A stretch of DNA of 64,000 bases from an uncultured Alphaproteobacteria bacterium (lineage in GTDB: Bacteria > Pseudomonadota > Alphaproteobacteria > HIMB59), in contig CABYGG010000002.1 of NCBI GenBank assembly GCA_902518505.1, forward strand, positions 124,001 to 188,000. The letters run 5' to 3'. Numbering within the stretch: position 1 is the stretch's first letter; each line of letters opens with the position of its first letter. Of the stretch, positions 56,776 to 64,000 are shown in pieces. The translations under genes were made by a program, and so were the position numbers. The notes below the pieces were generated by a model. It ran no database searches, was not told the origin of the DNA, and saw only the letters and a list, made by a program, of their open reading frames with translations.

Positions 56776-57915
56776 ATGACCGTATTAGATAATAAAACTA
56801 AGCTTAATTATCAAAACGGTTATTTAATTTATAACAAAAAATATATTTTCAAAGGTAAGTTTCTATCAAAAGATCAATTTAAGATAGCTGAAATTTGCTT
56901 CAACACTAGTATGACGGGGTATCAGGAAATATTAACTGATCCCTCATATAAATCTCAGTTTATAAATTTTACCTTTCCATTGATTGGTATTGTTGGGTGT
57001 AATAATGAAGATTACGAGTCATGGAAAATACATGCATCTGGTTTAATATGTAATGAGTTGTTTGAATTAAGTTCAAATTGGAGAGCACAAACAAATTTTA
57101 CAAACTGGATCATAAGTCAAAATTCTTGTGCTTTTTTTGATTTAGATACTAGGGCCGTAACTAAAATTGTAAGAAATTTTGGACCAAAAAATGTAATGCT
57201 TTGTTCTGAGGAATATTTTGAAAACAAAGGAATAGAGCAAATTTCTAAACAAATAGATCAAAGTCTTTCTCTAGAAGAGAATGATGTAATCAAAGATTTT
57301 ACATCAGAGCTGAATATACAAAAACAAGAAATAGGTAAAAAAAAGTACTCAATTGCTTTTTTAAATTTTGGAGCAAAAGACAATATAAAGAAAAACTTAC
57401 ACTCAAGAAATTGTGAGATAGTGGAATTTGATATGAATTTTAAGGCTGAAGATATTATCAATAAGAATTTTGATGGTTTTTTTTTGAGTAATGGCCCAGG
57501 TGATCCTAAGAGAGTCTATGAAAGTATAAAAATTGAATTAAATAAATTACTAATCAAAAAAATACCGACGTTTGGTATATGCCTAGGTCATCAAATATTG
57601 AGCTTGGCTTTTAATGCCTCTACTGCTCGAATGGAAAAAGGCCATCGAGGTGGTAATCACCCAGTAAAAAACTTGGAAACAAACAAAGTTGAAATTACAT
57701 CTCAAAATCACGGTTTTGTAGTACTAGATGAAAATTTTCCCTCAAATCTTCAAATAACGCATAAATCATTGTTTGATAAAACTATTGATGGCATGAGAGC
57801 AAATGATCAACCTTTGTTTTCTGTTCAATATCATCCAGAGTCTAGCCCTGGACCACATGACAGCAGATATCTTTTCGATGAATTTATAAATTTAATGGAA
57901 AAGAATGCCAGCTAG
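56776..57915 (+). CDS. carA: carbamoyl-phosphate synthase small subunit
   Basis: Glutaminase subunit feeding ammonia to CarB for arginine and pyrimidine synthesis. The protein has 379 residues. The N-terminal domain has [17 protein letters not shown], and the class I amidotransferase domain has the nucleophile in [13 protein letters not shown] and the His-Glu pair in [17 protein letters not shown]. No strong Shine-Dalgarno is visible before the ATG. It overlaps carB by 11 bases, giving translational coupling. Confidence 0.96.
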   Translation: MTVLDNKTKLNYQNGYLIYNKKYIFKGKFLSKDQFKIAEICFNTSMTGYQEILTDPSYKSQFINFTFPLIGIVGCNNEDYESWKIHASGLICNELFELSSNWRAQTNFTNWIISQNSCAFFDLDTRAVTKIVRNFGPKNVMLCSEEYFENKGIEQISKQIDQSLSLEENDVIKDFTSELNIQKQEIGKKKYSIAFLNFGAKDNIKKNLHSRNCEIVEFDMNFKAEDIINKNFDGFFLSNGPGDPKRVYESIKIELNKLLIKKIPTFGICLGHQILSLAFNASTARMEKGHRGGNHPVKNLETNKVEITSQNHGFVVLDENFPSNLQITHKSLFDKTIDGMRANDQPLFSVQYHPESSPGPHDSRYLFDEFINLMEKNAS

Positions 57916-60900
57916 AAAAGATATATCTAAAATATTGGTTATTGGCTCTGGTCCAATCATTATAGGTCAAGCATGTGAATTTGATTACTCTGGCAGTCAA
58001 GCATGTAAGGCACTTAAAAAAGAAGGTTATGAAGTTGTTTTAATTAACTCTAATCCAGCAACTATAATGACAGACCCTGAATTCGCAGATAAAACTTATA
58101 TTGAGCCTATTGATAAAGAAATTGTAAAAAAAATAATTGATAAAGAGGAACCCGATGCAATTTTACCAACAATGGGAGGTCAAACGGCTCTAAATATTAT
58201 CAGAGAGTTAAACAAAGAGAATTATTTTAAAAATTGTTCAATCAAAATTTTAGGTGCTAGTCCAAGTTCCATCGATGTAGCTGAAGATAGAAAATTATTT
58301 GCCGAAGCGATGTCTGAAATAGGACTTGAGACACCATTTAGTATAATAGTTGATGACAAGTCTGATCTAAATAAAATAGTTAATGAAGTAAGTTTTCCAT
58401 TAATTTTAAGACCTTTTTATACTCTTGGGGGAACTGGTGGTGGTATTGTATACGACAAAGATGAATTTATAGCCAAGGTCAAAAATGCTATAGATTTAAG
58501 CCCTGTATCAAAAACTCTTGTTGAAGAATCCTTAATTGGATGGAAAGAATTTGAATTTGAGGTAGTTAGAGATAATTTAGATAACTCAATAATCGTTTGT
58601 TCAATAGAGAACTTAGATCCAATGGGAGTGCATACTGGGGATAGTATTACAATAGCTCCAGCACTTACACTAACTGATAAGGAATATCAAAAACTAAGAA
58701 ATCAAAGTATTGCTATTCTAAGAAAAATTGGAGTAGAGACTGGTGGTTCAAATGTTCAATTTGCAGTAAATCCTGAAAATGGGAGAATTTTAATTATTGA
58801 AATGAATCCTCGAGTAAGCAGGTCATCTGCTTTAGCATCTAAGGCAACAGGTTTCCCTATCGCCAAAATAGCAGCTCTATTAGCAGTTGGTTACACTTTA
58901 GATGAATTAGAAAATGATATTACCAAGGTAACTCCAGCAAGTTTTGAGCCAGTTATAGATTATATTGTAACTAAAATTCCAAAATTTAATTTTGAAAAAT
59001 TTCAAGGGACGCCCAGTGAATTAAATACTGCTATGAAATCTGTAGGTGAAATTATGTCTATAGGCAGAACTTTCAAAGAGTCTCTTTTGAAAGCTTTCTA
59101 CTCGATAGAGTCAGATAACTTTGGATTAGATATAAGCCATGAATTATTAAATTTAAAAGATGAAAATTTAAAAAATTTACTTACAAAGCAAAGACCTGAT
59201 AGGTTATTAATAGTTGCAGAGGCAATAAGACGTAAAATATCTTTAATAGAGATATGTAAATTAACACATATAGATCTATTTTTTCTAAGAGAAATAAATG
59301 AAATAATCAATATTGAACAAAAGCTTGTTAAGGCAAGTAATAGTTTAGAAAAAAATTTATTTATATCTGCCAAAAAAATAGGATTTTCAAATTACCACAT
59401 TAGTAATTTAACAAAAATCAATATAGATAAAATTTATGAACTTCAGGAAAAAAATAATTTAAAAACAGTATTTAAAAGAGTAGATACATGTGGAAATGAA
59501 TTTGACTCTTCTACTGCCTATCTATATTCAACATTCACCTCTGAAATAAATGAGTTTAGTTGTGAGTCTAGACCAGAAAACAAGAAAAAGATTATCATTC
59601 TTGGTTCCGGCCCTAATAGGATTGGTCAAGGTATAGAATTTGATTATTGTTGTGTACAAGCAGTAAAATCTTTTCAAAAACTTGGTTATGAGACAATTAT
59701 GATTAATTGTAATCCAGAGACAGTTTCAACTGATTATGATACATCAGATAAACTATATTTTGAGCCATTGGACTTTGAGTATGTAAAAAACATAATTGAT
59801 AAAGAAAACGAAAAAGGTGATGTTGAGGGTGTTGTTGTCCAATTTGGTGGACAGACACCTTTAAGAATAGCTAACAAGCTTAAAGAATATGGCTATAAGA
59901 TATTAGGCACATCATTTGAAGCAATAGACATATCTGAAGACAGAGAGAGATTTCAAAAATTAATTCAAAAGGTAGGTTTAAAACAACCAAAGAGTGATAT
60001 CTCTTTGGGAACCAAAGAACTTGTTGCCAAATCATCCAAGCTTAAGTTTCCTATTTTGTTAAGGCCCTCATATGTCTTAGGAGGAAGAATGATGGAAAAA
60101 ATGGCTAATTTAGATGATGTACAAGATTATATTGATCAAAATTATTGGGCATTAGAAAATAATGTAATTCTTATTGATGAATTTCTACAAAATGCAAAAG
60201 AGGTAGATGTTGATGTATTAAGAGATAATCAAGGTAATACCATGATAGCTGGAATTATGGAACATATCGAAGAGGCTGGTATTCATTCGGGGGATAGCGC
60301 TTGTAGCATACCCACTTTTTCTCTCAGTGATAAAATCATATCAGATATAAAAAAATTTAGTATCTCACTAGTAAGTGAATTAAAGACACTTGGTTTGATG
60401 AATATTCAATATGCTATCAAAGATGATGAGATTTTTATACTTGAGGCAAACCCAAGAGCTAGTAGAACTATTCCTTTTCTTGCAAAAGCAATAGGAATAC
60501 CATTTATTAAAATAGCAGCTGAATTAATAGTTGGTAAAACTCTAACTGAAGAGTATCAGAATTTTGATAATAGTACTTTACCTTACTTTGCAATCAAAGA
60601 AGCTGTCTTTCCATTTAATAAGTTCCCAAACACCGATGTAATACTTGGCCCAGAGATGAAAAGCACTGGTGAAGTTATGGGTATAGACGAAGATTTTTAT
60701 TTAGCTTATTTCAAAAGTCAAATTGGTGCAGGGCAAAAACTAAATGACTTAAAAAATATATTTATCTCAGTTAAAAACGAGGATAAGCAAAGTATATCTG
60801 AAATAGCTAAATCTTTTGTAGAAAATGGTTATCAATTGTTTACAACAAAAGGAACTCATGACTATTTATTGAAAGAGGGAGTTTCTTCAAATTTAATCAA

Positions 60901-61147
60901 TAAAGTGGCTGAAGGATCACCACATGTAGTAGAATATATTAAGCAAAATAAAATTGATTTAGTTATAAATACCACCGAAAAAAAACAGGCAATAATTGAT
61001 AGTTTTACAATAAGAAGAACATCCGTAGATCTAAATGTTCCTTATTATACCAATCTAAGAAGTGCAGAAATACTTATTAAATCACTTATTACATTGAAAA
61101 ATAAGCCTCTTTCCGTAAAACCTATACAAATTCATCATTCTTTTTAG
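57905..61147 (+). CDS. carB: carbamoyl-phosphate synthase large subunit
   Basis: Makes carbamoyl phosphate from ammonia, bicarbonate and two ATP. The protein has 1080 residues, the usual length, with two homologous ATP-grasp halves. Each half opens with a GSGP-type block ([21 protein letters not shown] and [18 protein letters not shown], near residues 10 and 560) and carries an NPR motif ([19 protein letters not shown] and [17 protein letters not shown]). The C-terminal MGS-like allosteric domain is present from about residue 940 ([14 protein letters not shown]). It is the largest gene in the right half; greA follows after 69 bases. Confidence 0.97.
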   Translation: MPARKDISKILVIGSGPIIIGQACEFDYSGSQACKALKKEGYEVVLINSNPATIMTDPEFADKTYIEPIDKEIVKKIIDKEEPDAILPTMGGQTALNIIRELNKENYFKNCSIKILGASPSSIDVAEDRKLFAEAMSEIGLETPFSIIVDDKSDLNKIVNEVSFPLILRPFYTLGGTGGGIVYDKDEFIAKVKNAIDLSPVSKTLVEESLIGWKEFEFEVVRDNLDNSIIVCSIENLDPMGVHTGDSITIAPALTLTDKEYQKLRNQSIAILRKIGVETGGSNVQFAVNPENGRILIIEMNPRVSRSSALASKATGFPIAKIAALLAVGYTLDELENDITKVTPASFEPVIDYIVTKIPKFNFEKFQGTPSELNTAMKSVGEIMSIGRTFKESLLKAFYSIESDNFGLDISHELLNLKDENLKNLLTKQRPDRLLIVAEAIRRKISLIEICKLTHIDLFFLREINEIINIEQKLVKASNSLEKNLFISAKKIGFSNYHISNLTKINIDKIYELQEKNNLKTVFKRVDTCGNEFDSSTAYLYSTFTSEINEFSCESRPENKKKIIILGSGPNRIGQGIEFDYCCVQAVKSFQKLGYETIMINCNPETVSTDYDTSDKLYFEPLDFEYVKNIIDKENEKGDVEGVVVQFGGQTPLRIANKLKEYGYKILGTSFEAIDISEDRERFQKLIQKVGLKQPKSDISLGTKELVAKSSKLKFPILLRPSYVLGGRMMEKMANLDDVQDYIDQNYWALENNVILIDEFLQNAKEVDVDVLRDNQGNTMIAGIMEHIEEAGIHSGDSACSIPTFSLSDKIISDIKKFSISLVSELKTLGLMNIQYAIKDDEIFILEANPRASRTIPFLAKAIGIPFIKIAAELIVGKTLTEEYQNFDNSTLPYFAIKEAVFPFNKFPNTDVILGPEMKSTGEVMGIDEDFYLAYFKSQIGAGQKLNDLKNIFISVKNEDKQSISEIAKSFVENGYQLFTTKGTHDYLLKEGVSSNLINKVAEGSPHVVEYIKQNKIDLVINTTEKKQAIIDSFTIRRTSVDLNVPYYTNLRSAEILIKSLITLKNKPLSVKPIQIHHSF

Positions 61148-61216
61148 TATAAAAATTCATTTGTAATAAGACATAAAATTCAATATTTTCTACAACTTAA
61201 TTAAATTAGAAAAAAA

Positions 61217-61690
61217 ATGGAAAAAATACCAATGACAGAAGAGGGGCAAAAAAAACTCCTCGATGAACTTAAACATCTAAAAACAGTTGAGAGACCGATT
61301 ATTATTAAAGCTATAGCTGATGCCAGAAGTAATGGTGACCTATCTGAGAATGCTGAATATCATGCAGCAAGAGAAAAACAAAGCTTCATAGAAGGTAGGG
61401 TAGCTGAAATAGAAAGTATAATTGCACAAGCAGAACTGATAGATGTATCAAAGTTATCAGGAACGGTTGTAAAATTTGGAGCAACTGTTTCAATTATAAA
61501 CTTAGATAATGATAAAGAATCTAAGTATCAGTTAGTTGGAGAAGTGGAAGCTGACATTGAAAAGAAAAAGATATCTGTAACAAGTCCTATAGCAAAAGCT
61601 TTAATTGGGAAAAAAAAAGGTGATTACATTGAAGTATCAACACCAAAAGGTATAACTTCATACGAAATTAAGTCAGTAAGATTTAAATAA
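61217..61690 (+). CDS. greA: transcription elongation factor GreA
   Basis: Rescues backtracked RNA polymerase by stimulating transcript cleavage. The protein has 157 residues, the usual size. The N-terminal coiled coil carries the acidic tip (RSNGDLSENAEYHAAREKQSF), and the C-terminal FKBP-like domain has SPIAKALIGKKKGDYIEV. The carB-greA order is common in alphaproteobacteria. It is followed by the ELM1-like gene after six bases. Confidence 0.96.
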   Translation: MEKIPMTEEGQKKLLDELKHLKTVERPIIIKAIADARSNGDLSENAEYHAAREKQSFIEGRVAEIESIIAQAELIDVSKLSGTVVKFGATVSIINLDNDKESKYQLVGEVEADIEKKKISVTSPIAKALIGKKKGDYIEVSTPKGITSYEIKSVRFK

Positions 61691-61696
61691 TAAAAT

Positions 61697-62638
61697 TTGA
61701 ATACCTACAAAGTAATTACCATCAGTGAGGGTGCTGCTGGTATGAGAAGTCAAATAGAGGGATTAGCTAGTTTAATTTCAAACTCTTATGAAAATTTTGA
61801 TTTAAAACTTAAATCTATTTTCAAAAATTTACCTATTGAGTTAATACCTACCAGTAGTTTTGCTTATAGTAATTTATCTTTATTAAAGATTGAAAAAAAT
61901 ACAATTCTTATCAGTTGCGGTAAAAAAAGTGTCAAAGCGTCTGTTTATTTAAAAAGAAAATTTAAGGATTTAATTTTTAATATACACATACAAGACCCAA
62001 AAATAAATTATAAGCTTTTTGATCTTATTGTTTGCCCAGAACATGATAATTTAAATTTTGATAATTGTATTTCAACTTTATTAGCGATACATAATATTAA
62101 ATTTAAAAAAAATATTAGAAATAAAAATACAATAAATTTTATTATTGGCGGACCAAACAAATATTTTAAATTTCAACAGCAAACACAAGAAAAAATTTTA
62201 AATGAAATAAAATTTTTAAGTAATAAGTTCAAAATCAATGTTATACCATCGCGAAGAACACCAAGAGGACTTATAGAGGAATTATCAAAAATTGATAATG
62301 AAAATGTTATTACCTTTAATGATTTATTTAATCCAAAGAAGTATGGTGAGCTTCTATCTGAAGGTAATTTACAAGTTGTAACTTGGGACTCAATATCCAT
62401 GATATCTGAAGCTATATCCTCTGAAGCTGGTACTTTTTTATTTAAGTTTGAAGAAAAATTTTGCCCAAAAAGATATCTTAAGTTTTTTGATAAAATTACA
62501 AAGCTTAATTTCGCACAATTTTATAATCAAAATTTAAAACCTTATGAAATCTCTATCGATGAGTATAACAAAAATCTCAAAACTAAGATCTTGAATAAGA
62601 TACAATCTAATTTAAGGTTCAGATCTAATAATGCTTAA
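61697..62638 (+). CDS. ELM1-family protein (PF06258 type)
   Basis: A 313-residue protein of the family named after plant mitochondrial fission factor ELM1 (formerly DUF1022), common in alphaproteobacteria and often mislabelled as a sugar epimerase. The N-terminal ISEGAAGMRSQIEGLA, the HIQDPKINYKLFDLIVCPEHDNL block, the FIIGGPNKYF block and TWDSISMISEAISSEAG are family features. The fold resembles GT-B glycosyltransferases. Bacterial function is unsettled. It starts with TTG at 61697, six bases after greA, and overlaps the oxygenase gene by eight bases. Confidence 0.8.
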   Translation: MNTYKVITISEGAAGMRSQIEGLASLISNSYENFDLKLKSIFKNLPIELIPTSSFAYSNLSLLKIEKNTILISCGKKSVKASVYLKRKFKDLIFNIHIQDPKINYKLFDLIVCPEHDNLNFDNCISTLLAIHNIKFKKNIRNKNTINFIIGGPNKYFKFQQQTQEKILNEIKFLSNKFKINVIPSRRTPRGLIEELSKIDNENVITFNDLFNPKKYGELLSEGNLQVVTWDSISMISEAISSEAGTFLFKFEEKFCPKRYLKFFDKITKLNFAQFYNQNLKPYEISIDEYNKNLKTKILNKIQSNLRFRSNNA

Positions 62639-63257
62639 GGAATCAATATTAAATCGTTGTACAACATACTCAGACCCTTTCCCTCATTGGGAGCTAGACG
62701 CCCCTTTTACAGAAGGTCTCATAAAAGAACTTAATGATGTAGATATATCTGATGCACCTCGGTCTTTTGACGGAACAAGAGCCGCTGATGCAGGTGGAGA
62801 TGGCATAGATGGCAAACTTAGAGTTTTTTTAGAGAGCGATAATTCAAAAAACTTACCAAATGGTATGGGTTTAATTGATGATTTGAGGGATAAGGATGTT
62901 ATTGAGTCAATACAAGAGAAAATAAAAAAAAATTTATCAAATAGTTTTATTAGAATTGAGTACATATCAGATCGTAAAGGTTTTTGGCTAAAACCACATT
63001 TGGATATCAAAGAGAAATTGATGACAATGATGTTATTTATAAACACCTACGATGAAACAGAAAAACTTGGAACAGATTTTTATGATACTGATATGAAACT
63101 TGTTAAGACAGTGCCATACAAACATAACACTGGTTATTTTTTTGCCTCTGGAAATAATACTTGGCATGGGCTTGAAAAAAAAGAAATTAAGGTTGAGAGA
63201 AGATGTATGCAGATAAATTATGTAACCTTCCCCACTAGTTGGCCAATAGATGGCTGA
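62631..63257 (+). CDS. 2-oxoglutarate/Fe(II)-dependent oxygenase-like protein
   Basis: A 208-residue double-stranded beta-helix protein with the non-haem iron motif His123-x-Asp125 (KPHLDIKEK) and distal His179 (NTWHGLE), followed by an Arg pair at 190-191 that can bind 2-oxoglutarate. Family members hydroxylate proteins, lipids or small molecules; the substrate is not apparent. No signal peptide is present, so it is cytoplasmic. It overlaps the ELM1-like gene upstream and trxB downstream by eight bases each, so the three are probably one transcript. Confidence 0.75.
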   Translation: MLKESILNRCTTYSDPFPHWELDAPFTEGLIKELNDVDISDAPRSFDGTRAADAGGDGIDGKLRVFLESDNSKNLPNGMGLIDDLRDKDVIESIQEKIKKNLSNSFIRIEYISDRKGFWLKPHLDIKEKLMTMMLFINTYDETEKLGTDFYDTDMKLVKTVPYKHNTGYFFASGNNTWHGLEKKEIKVERRCMQINYVTFPTSWPIDG

Positions 63258-64000
63258 TATTAATAATGTTATTATTATAGGTTCAGGACCTGCTGGATAT
63301 ACTGCTGCAATATACGCTGCTAGGGCTAATTTAAAGCCTATTTTAGTGAGTGGTTTTCAGCCTGGAGGTCAACTAACCATAACCACTGATGTGGAAAACT
63401 ATCCAGGGTACGAAGATCCTATCCAAGGGCCATGGTTAATGGAGCAAATGAAAAAGCAAGCCGCACATGTCGGCACTGAAATAATCAATTCACAAGTAAC
63501 AGAGGTTTTTTTAAACGAAAAAATTAAAAAATTAAATTTAGATAATGGCACAACTCTAAATACTAAAACTGTGATAATTAGTACAGGAGCACAGGCGAGA
63601 TGGCTTGGTTTAGAAAATGAGGCTAAATTTCAAGGTCATGGACTATCTGCTTGCGCTACTTGTGATGGTTTTTTCTTTAAAGATAAAGAGGTTGCTGTTA
63701 TTGGTGGTGGAAATAGTGCAGCTGAGGAAGCATTATTTTTAACTAAGTTTGCAACAAAAGTTTATCTTGTTCACAGAAGGGATAAACTAAGAGCGGAAAA
63801 AATATTACAAGATCGATTAAAACAAAATTCTAAAATAGAGTTTATTTGGAATAGTGAAGTAACTAAGTTTATTGGCAATGATGATTTAGAGTCAATAGAC
63901 TTATTGAATAAACAAGACAATAAAATTTCAAATCTCAAAATAGATGGTGTATTTATTGCGATAGGTCACGATCCAGCAACACAATTATTTAAAGGTCAAC
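63250..64000 (+). CDS. trxB: thioredoxin reductase (3' end cut by window)
   Basis: NADPH-dependent flavoprotein that reduces thioredoxin. About 250 of the expected 310-320 residues are visible and the frame is open at the window edge. The FAD-binding GSGPAGYTAAIYAARA block is at residues 11-26, the redox-active Cys135-Ala-Thr-Cys138 follows in the NADPH-binding domain, and GGGNSAAEEALFLTKFA is the NADPH motif. The ATG overlaps the oxygenase stop by eight bases. The final residues in view are near GVFIAIGHDPAT, the start of the C-terminal FAD part. Confidence 0.96.
   Translation, partial: MADINNVIIIGSGPAGYTAAIYAARANLKPILVSGFQPGGQLTITTDVENYPGYEDPIQGPWLMEQMKKQAAHVGTEIINSQVTEVFLNEKIKKLNLDNGTTLNTKTVIISTGAQARWLGLENEAKFQGHGLSACATCDGFFFKDKEVAVIGGGNSAAEEALFLTKFATKVYLVHRRDKLRAEKILQDRLKQNSKIEFIWNSEVTKFIGNDDLESIDLLNKQDNKISNLKIDGVFIAIGHDPATQLFKGQ

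Overview
This 64 kb window is an AT-rich (roughly 30% G+C by eye), extremely compact bacterial chromosome segment. Gene content and order point to a streamlined alphaproteobacterium, probably marine and of SAR11 or HIMB59 type; that placement is inference. Supporting signs are the runs tuf-secE-nusG-rplKAJL-rpoBC, yqeY-dnaG-rpoD, carAB-greA, mlaA-mlaC and HDAC-xseB-dxs, an alphaproteobacterial TIGR02186 protein, an ELM1-family protein, and a DnaG zinc site degraded in the way I recall from alphaproteobacteria. All genes look intact except rpoC and trxB, which are cut by the window edges. I see no insertion sequence, phage gene or CRISPR array.

Layout. 1-12525 (minus): one long tRNA-mRNA unit read leftward, tRNA-Tyr, tRNA-Gly, tuf, tRNA-Trp, secE, nusG, rplK, rplA, rplJ, rplL, rpoB, rpoC, with a good promoter candidate before tRNA-Tyr. 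12560-14011 (plus): rlmB, tRNA-Thr and an unrecognised coiled-coil membrane protein. 14004-22725: a formate oxidation and molybdenum-cofactor island, with an NAD-dependent formate dehydrogenase (fdsA and a fused fdsG-fdsB), a LysR regulator, a TusA-like protein, moeA, mobB, fdhD and mobA. 22714-25484: a DHFR/RibD-like reductase, then a cluster of TauE exporter, TIGR02186 membrane protein, Usp-like protein and a DUF2256 zinc ribbon that has no normal start codon. 25445-32736: pyrE, a nucleotidyltransferase, pdxH, fabI, aroC, dxs, xseB, a histone-deacetylase-family hydrolase and a class I glutamine amidotransferase.

32705-41832 (minus) is the first half of the division and cell-wall cluster, mraZ-rsmH-ftsL-ftsI-murE-murF-mraY-murD-ftsW. 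It stops at ftsW: murG onward is absent here. RNase P RNA and ampD follow upstream on the same strand. 42874-47398 (plus) holds bamD-recN-ligA, genes that in many alphaproteobacteria lie at the far end of the same cluster. 47381-51114 (minus) holds an aminopeptidase P and a UvrD-type helicase. 51152-52486 (plus) holds mlaA-mlaC. 52498-56732 (minus) holds a CAT-anticodon tRNA, rpoD, dnaG and yqeY. 56776-64000 (plus) holds carA, carB, greA, an ELM1-like protein, a 2-oxoglutarate oxygenase and trxB.

The strongest general themes are compaction and coupling. Every convergent protein-coding pair overlaps at the 3' ends. Many operon neighbours share TAATG or ATGA junctions. The leaders where L1 and L10 usually autoregulate have no room to exist. 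Several promoters place a consensus TATAAT 0-16 bases from the predicted transcript start to the start codon. The points most worth checking are the CTG-started DUF2256 gene, the MraZ boxes wrapped around the mraZ -10 element, the hairpin that captures the tRNA-Gly acceptor strand, the break in the division cluster with a glutamine amidotransferase coupled to ftsW, and the compact formate dehydrogenase island. I did not find a clearly new multi-gene defence or biosynthetic system.
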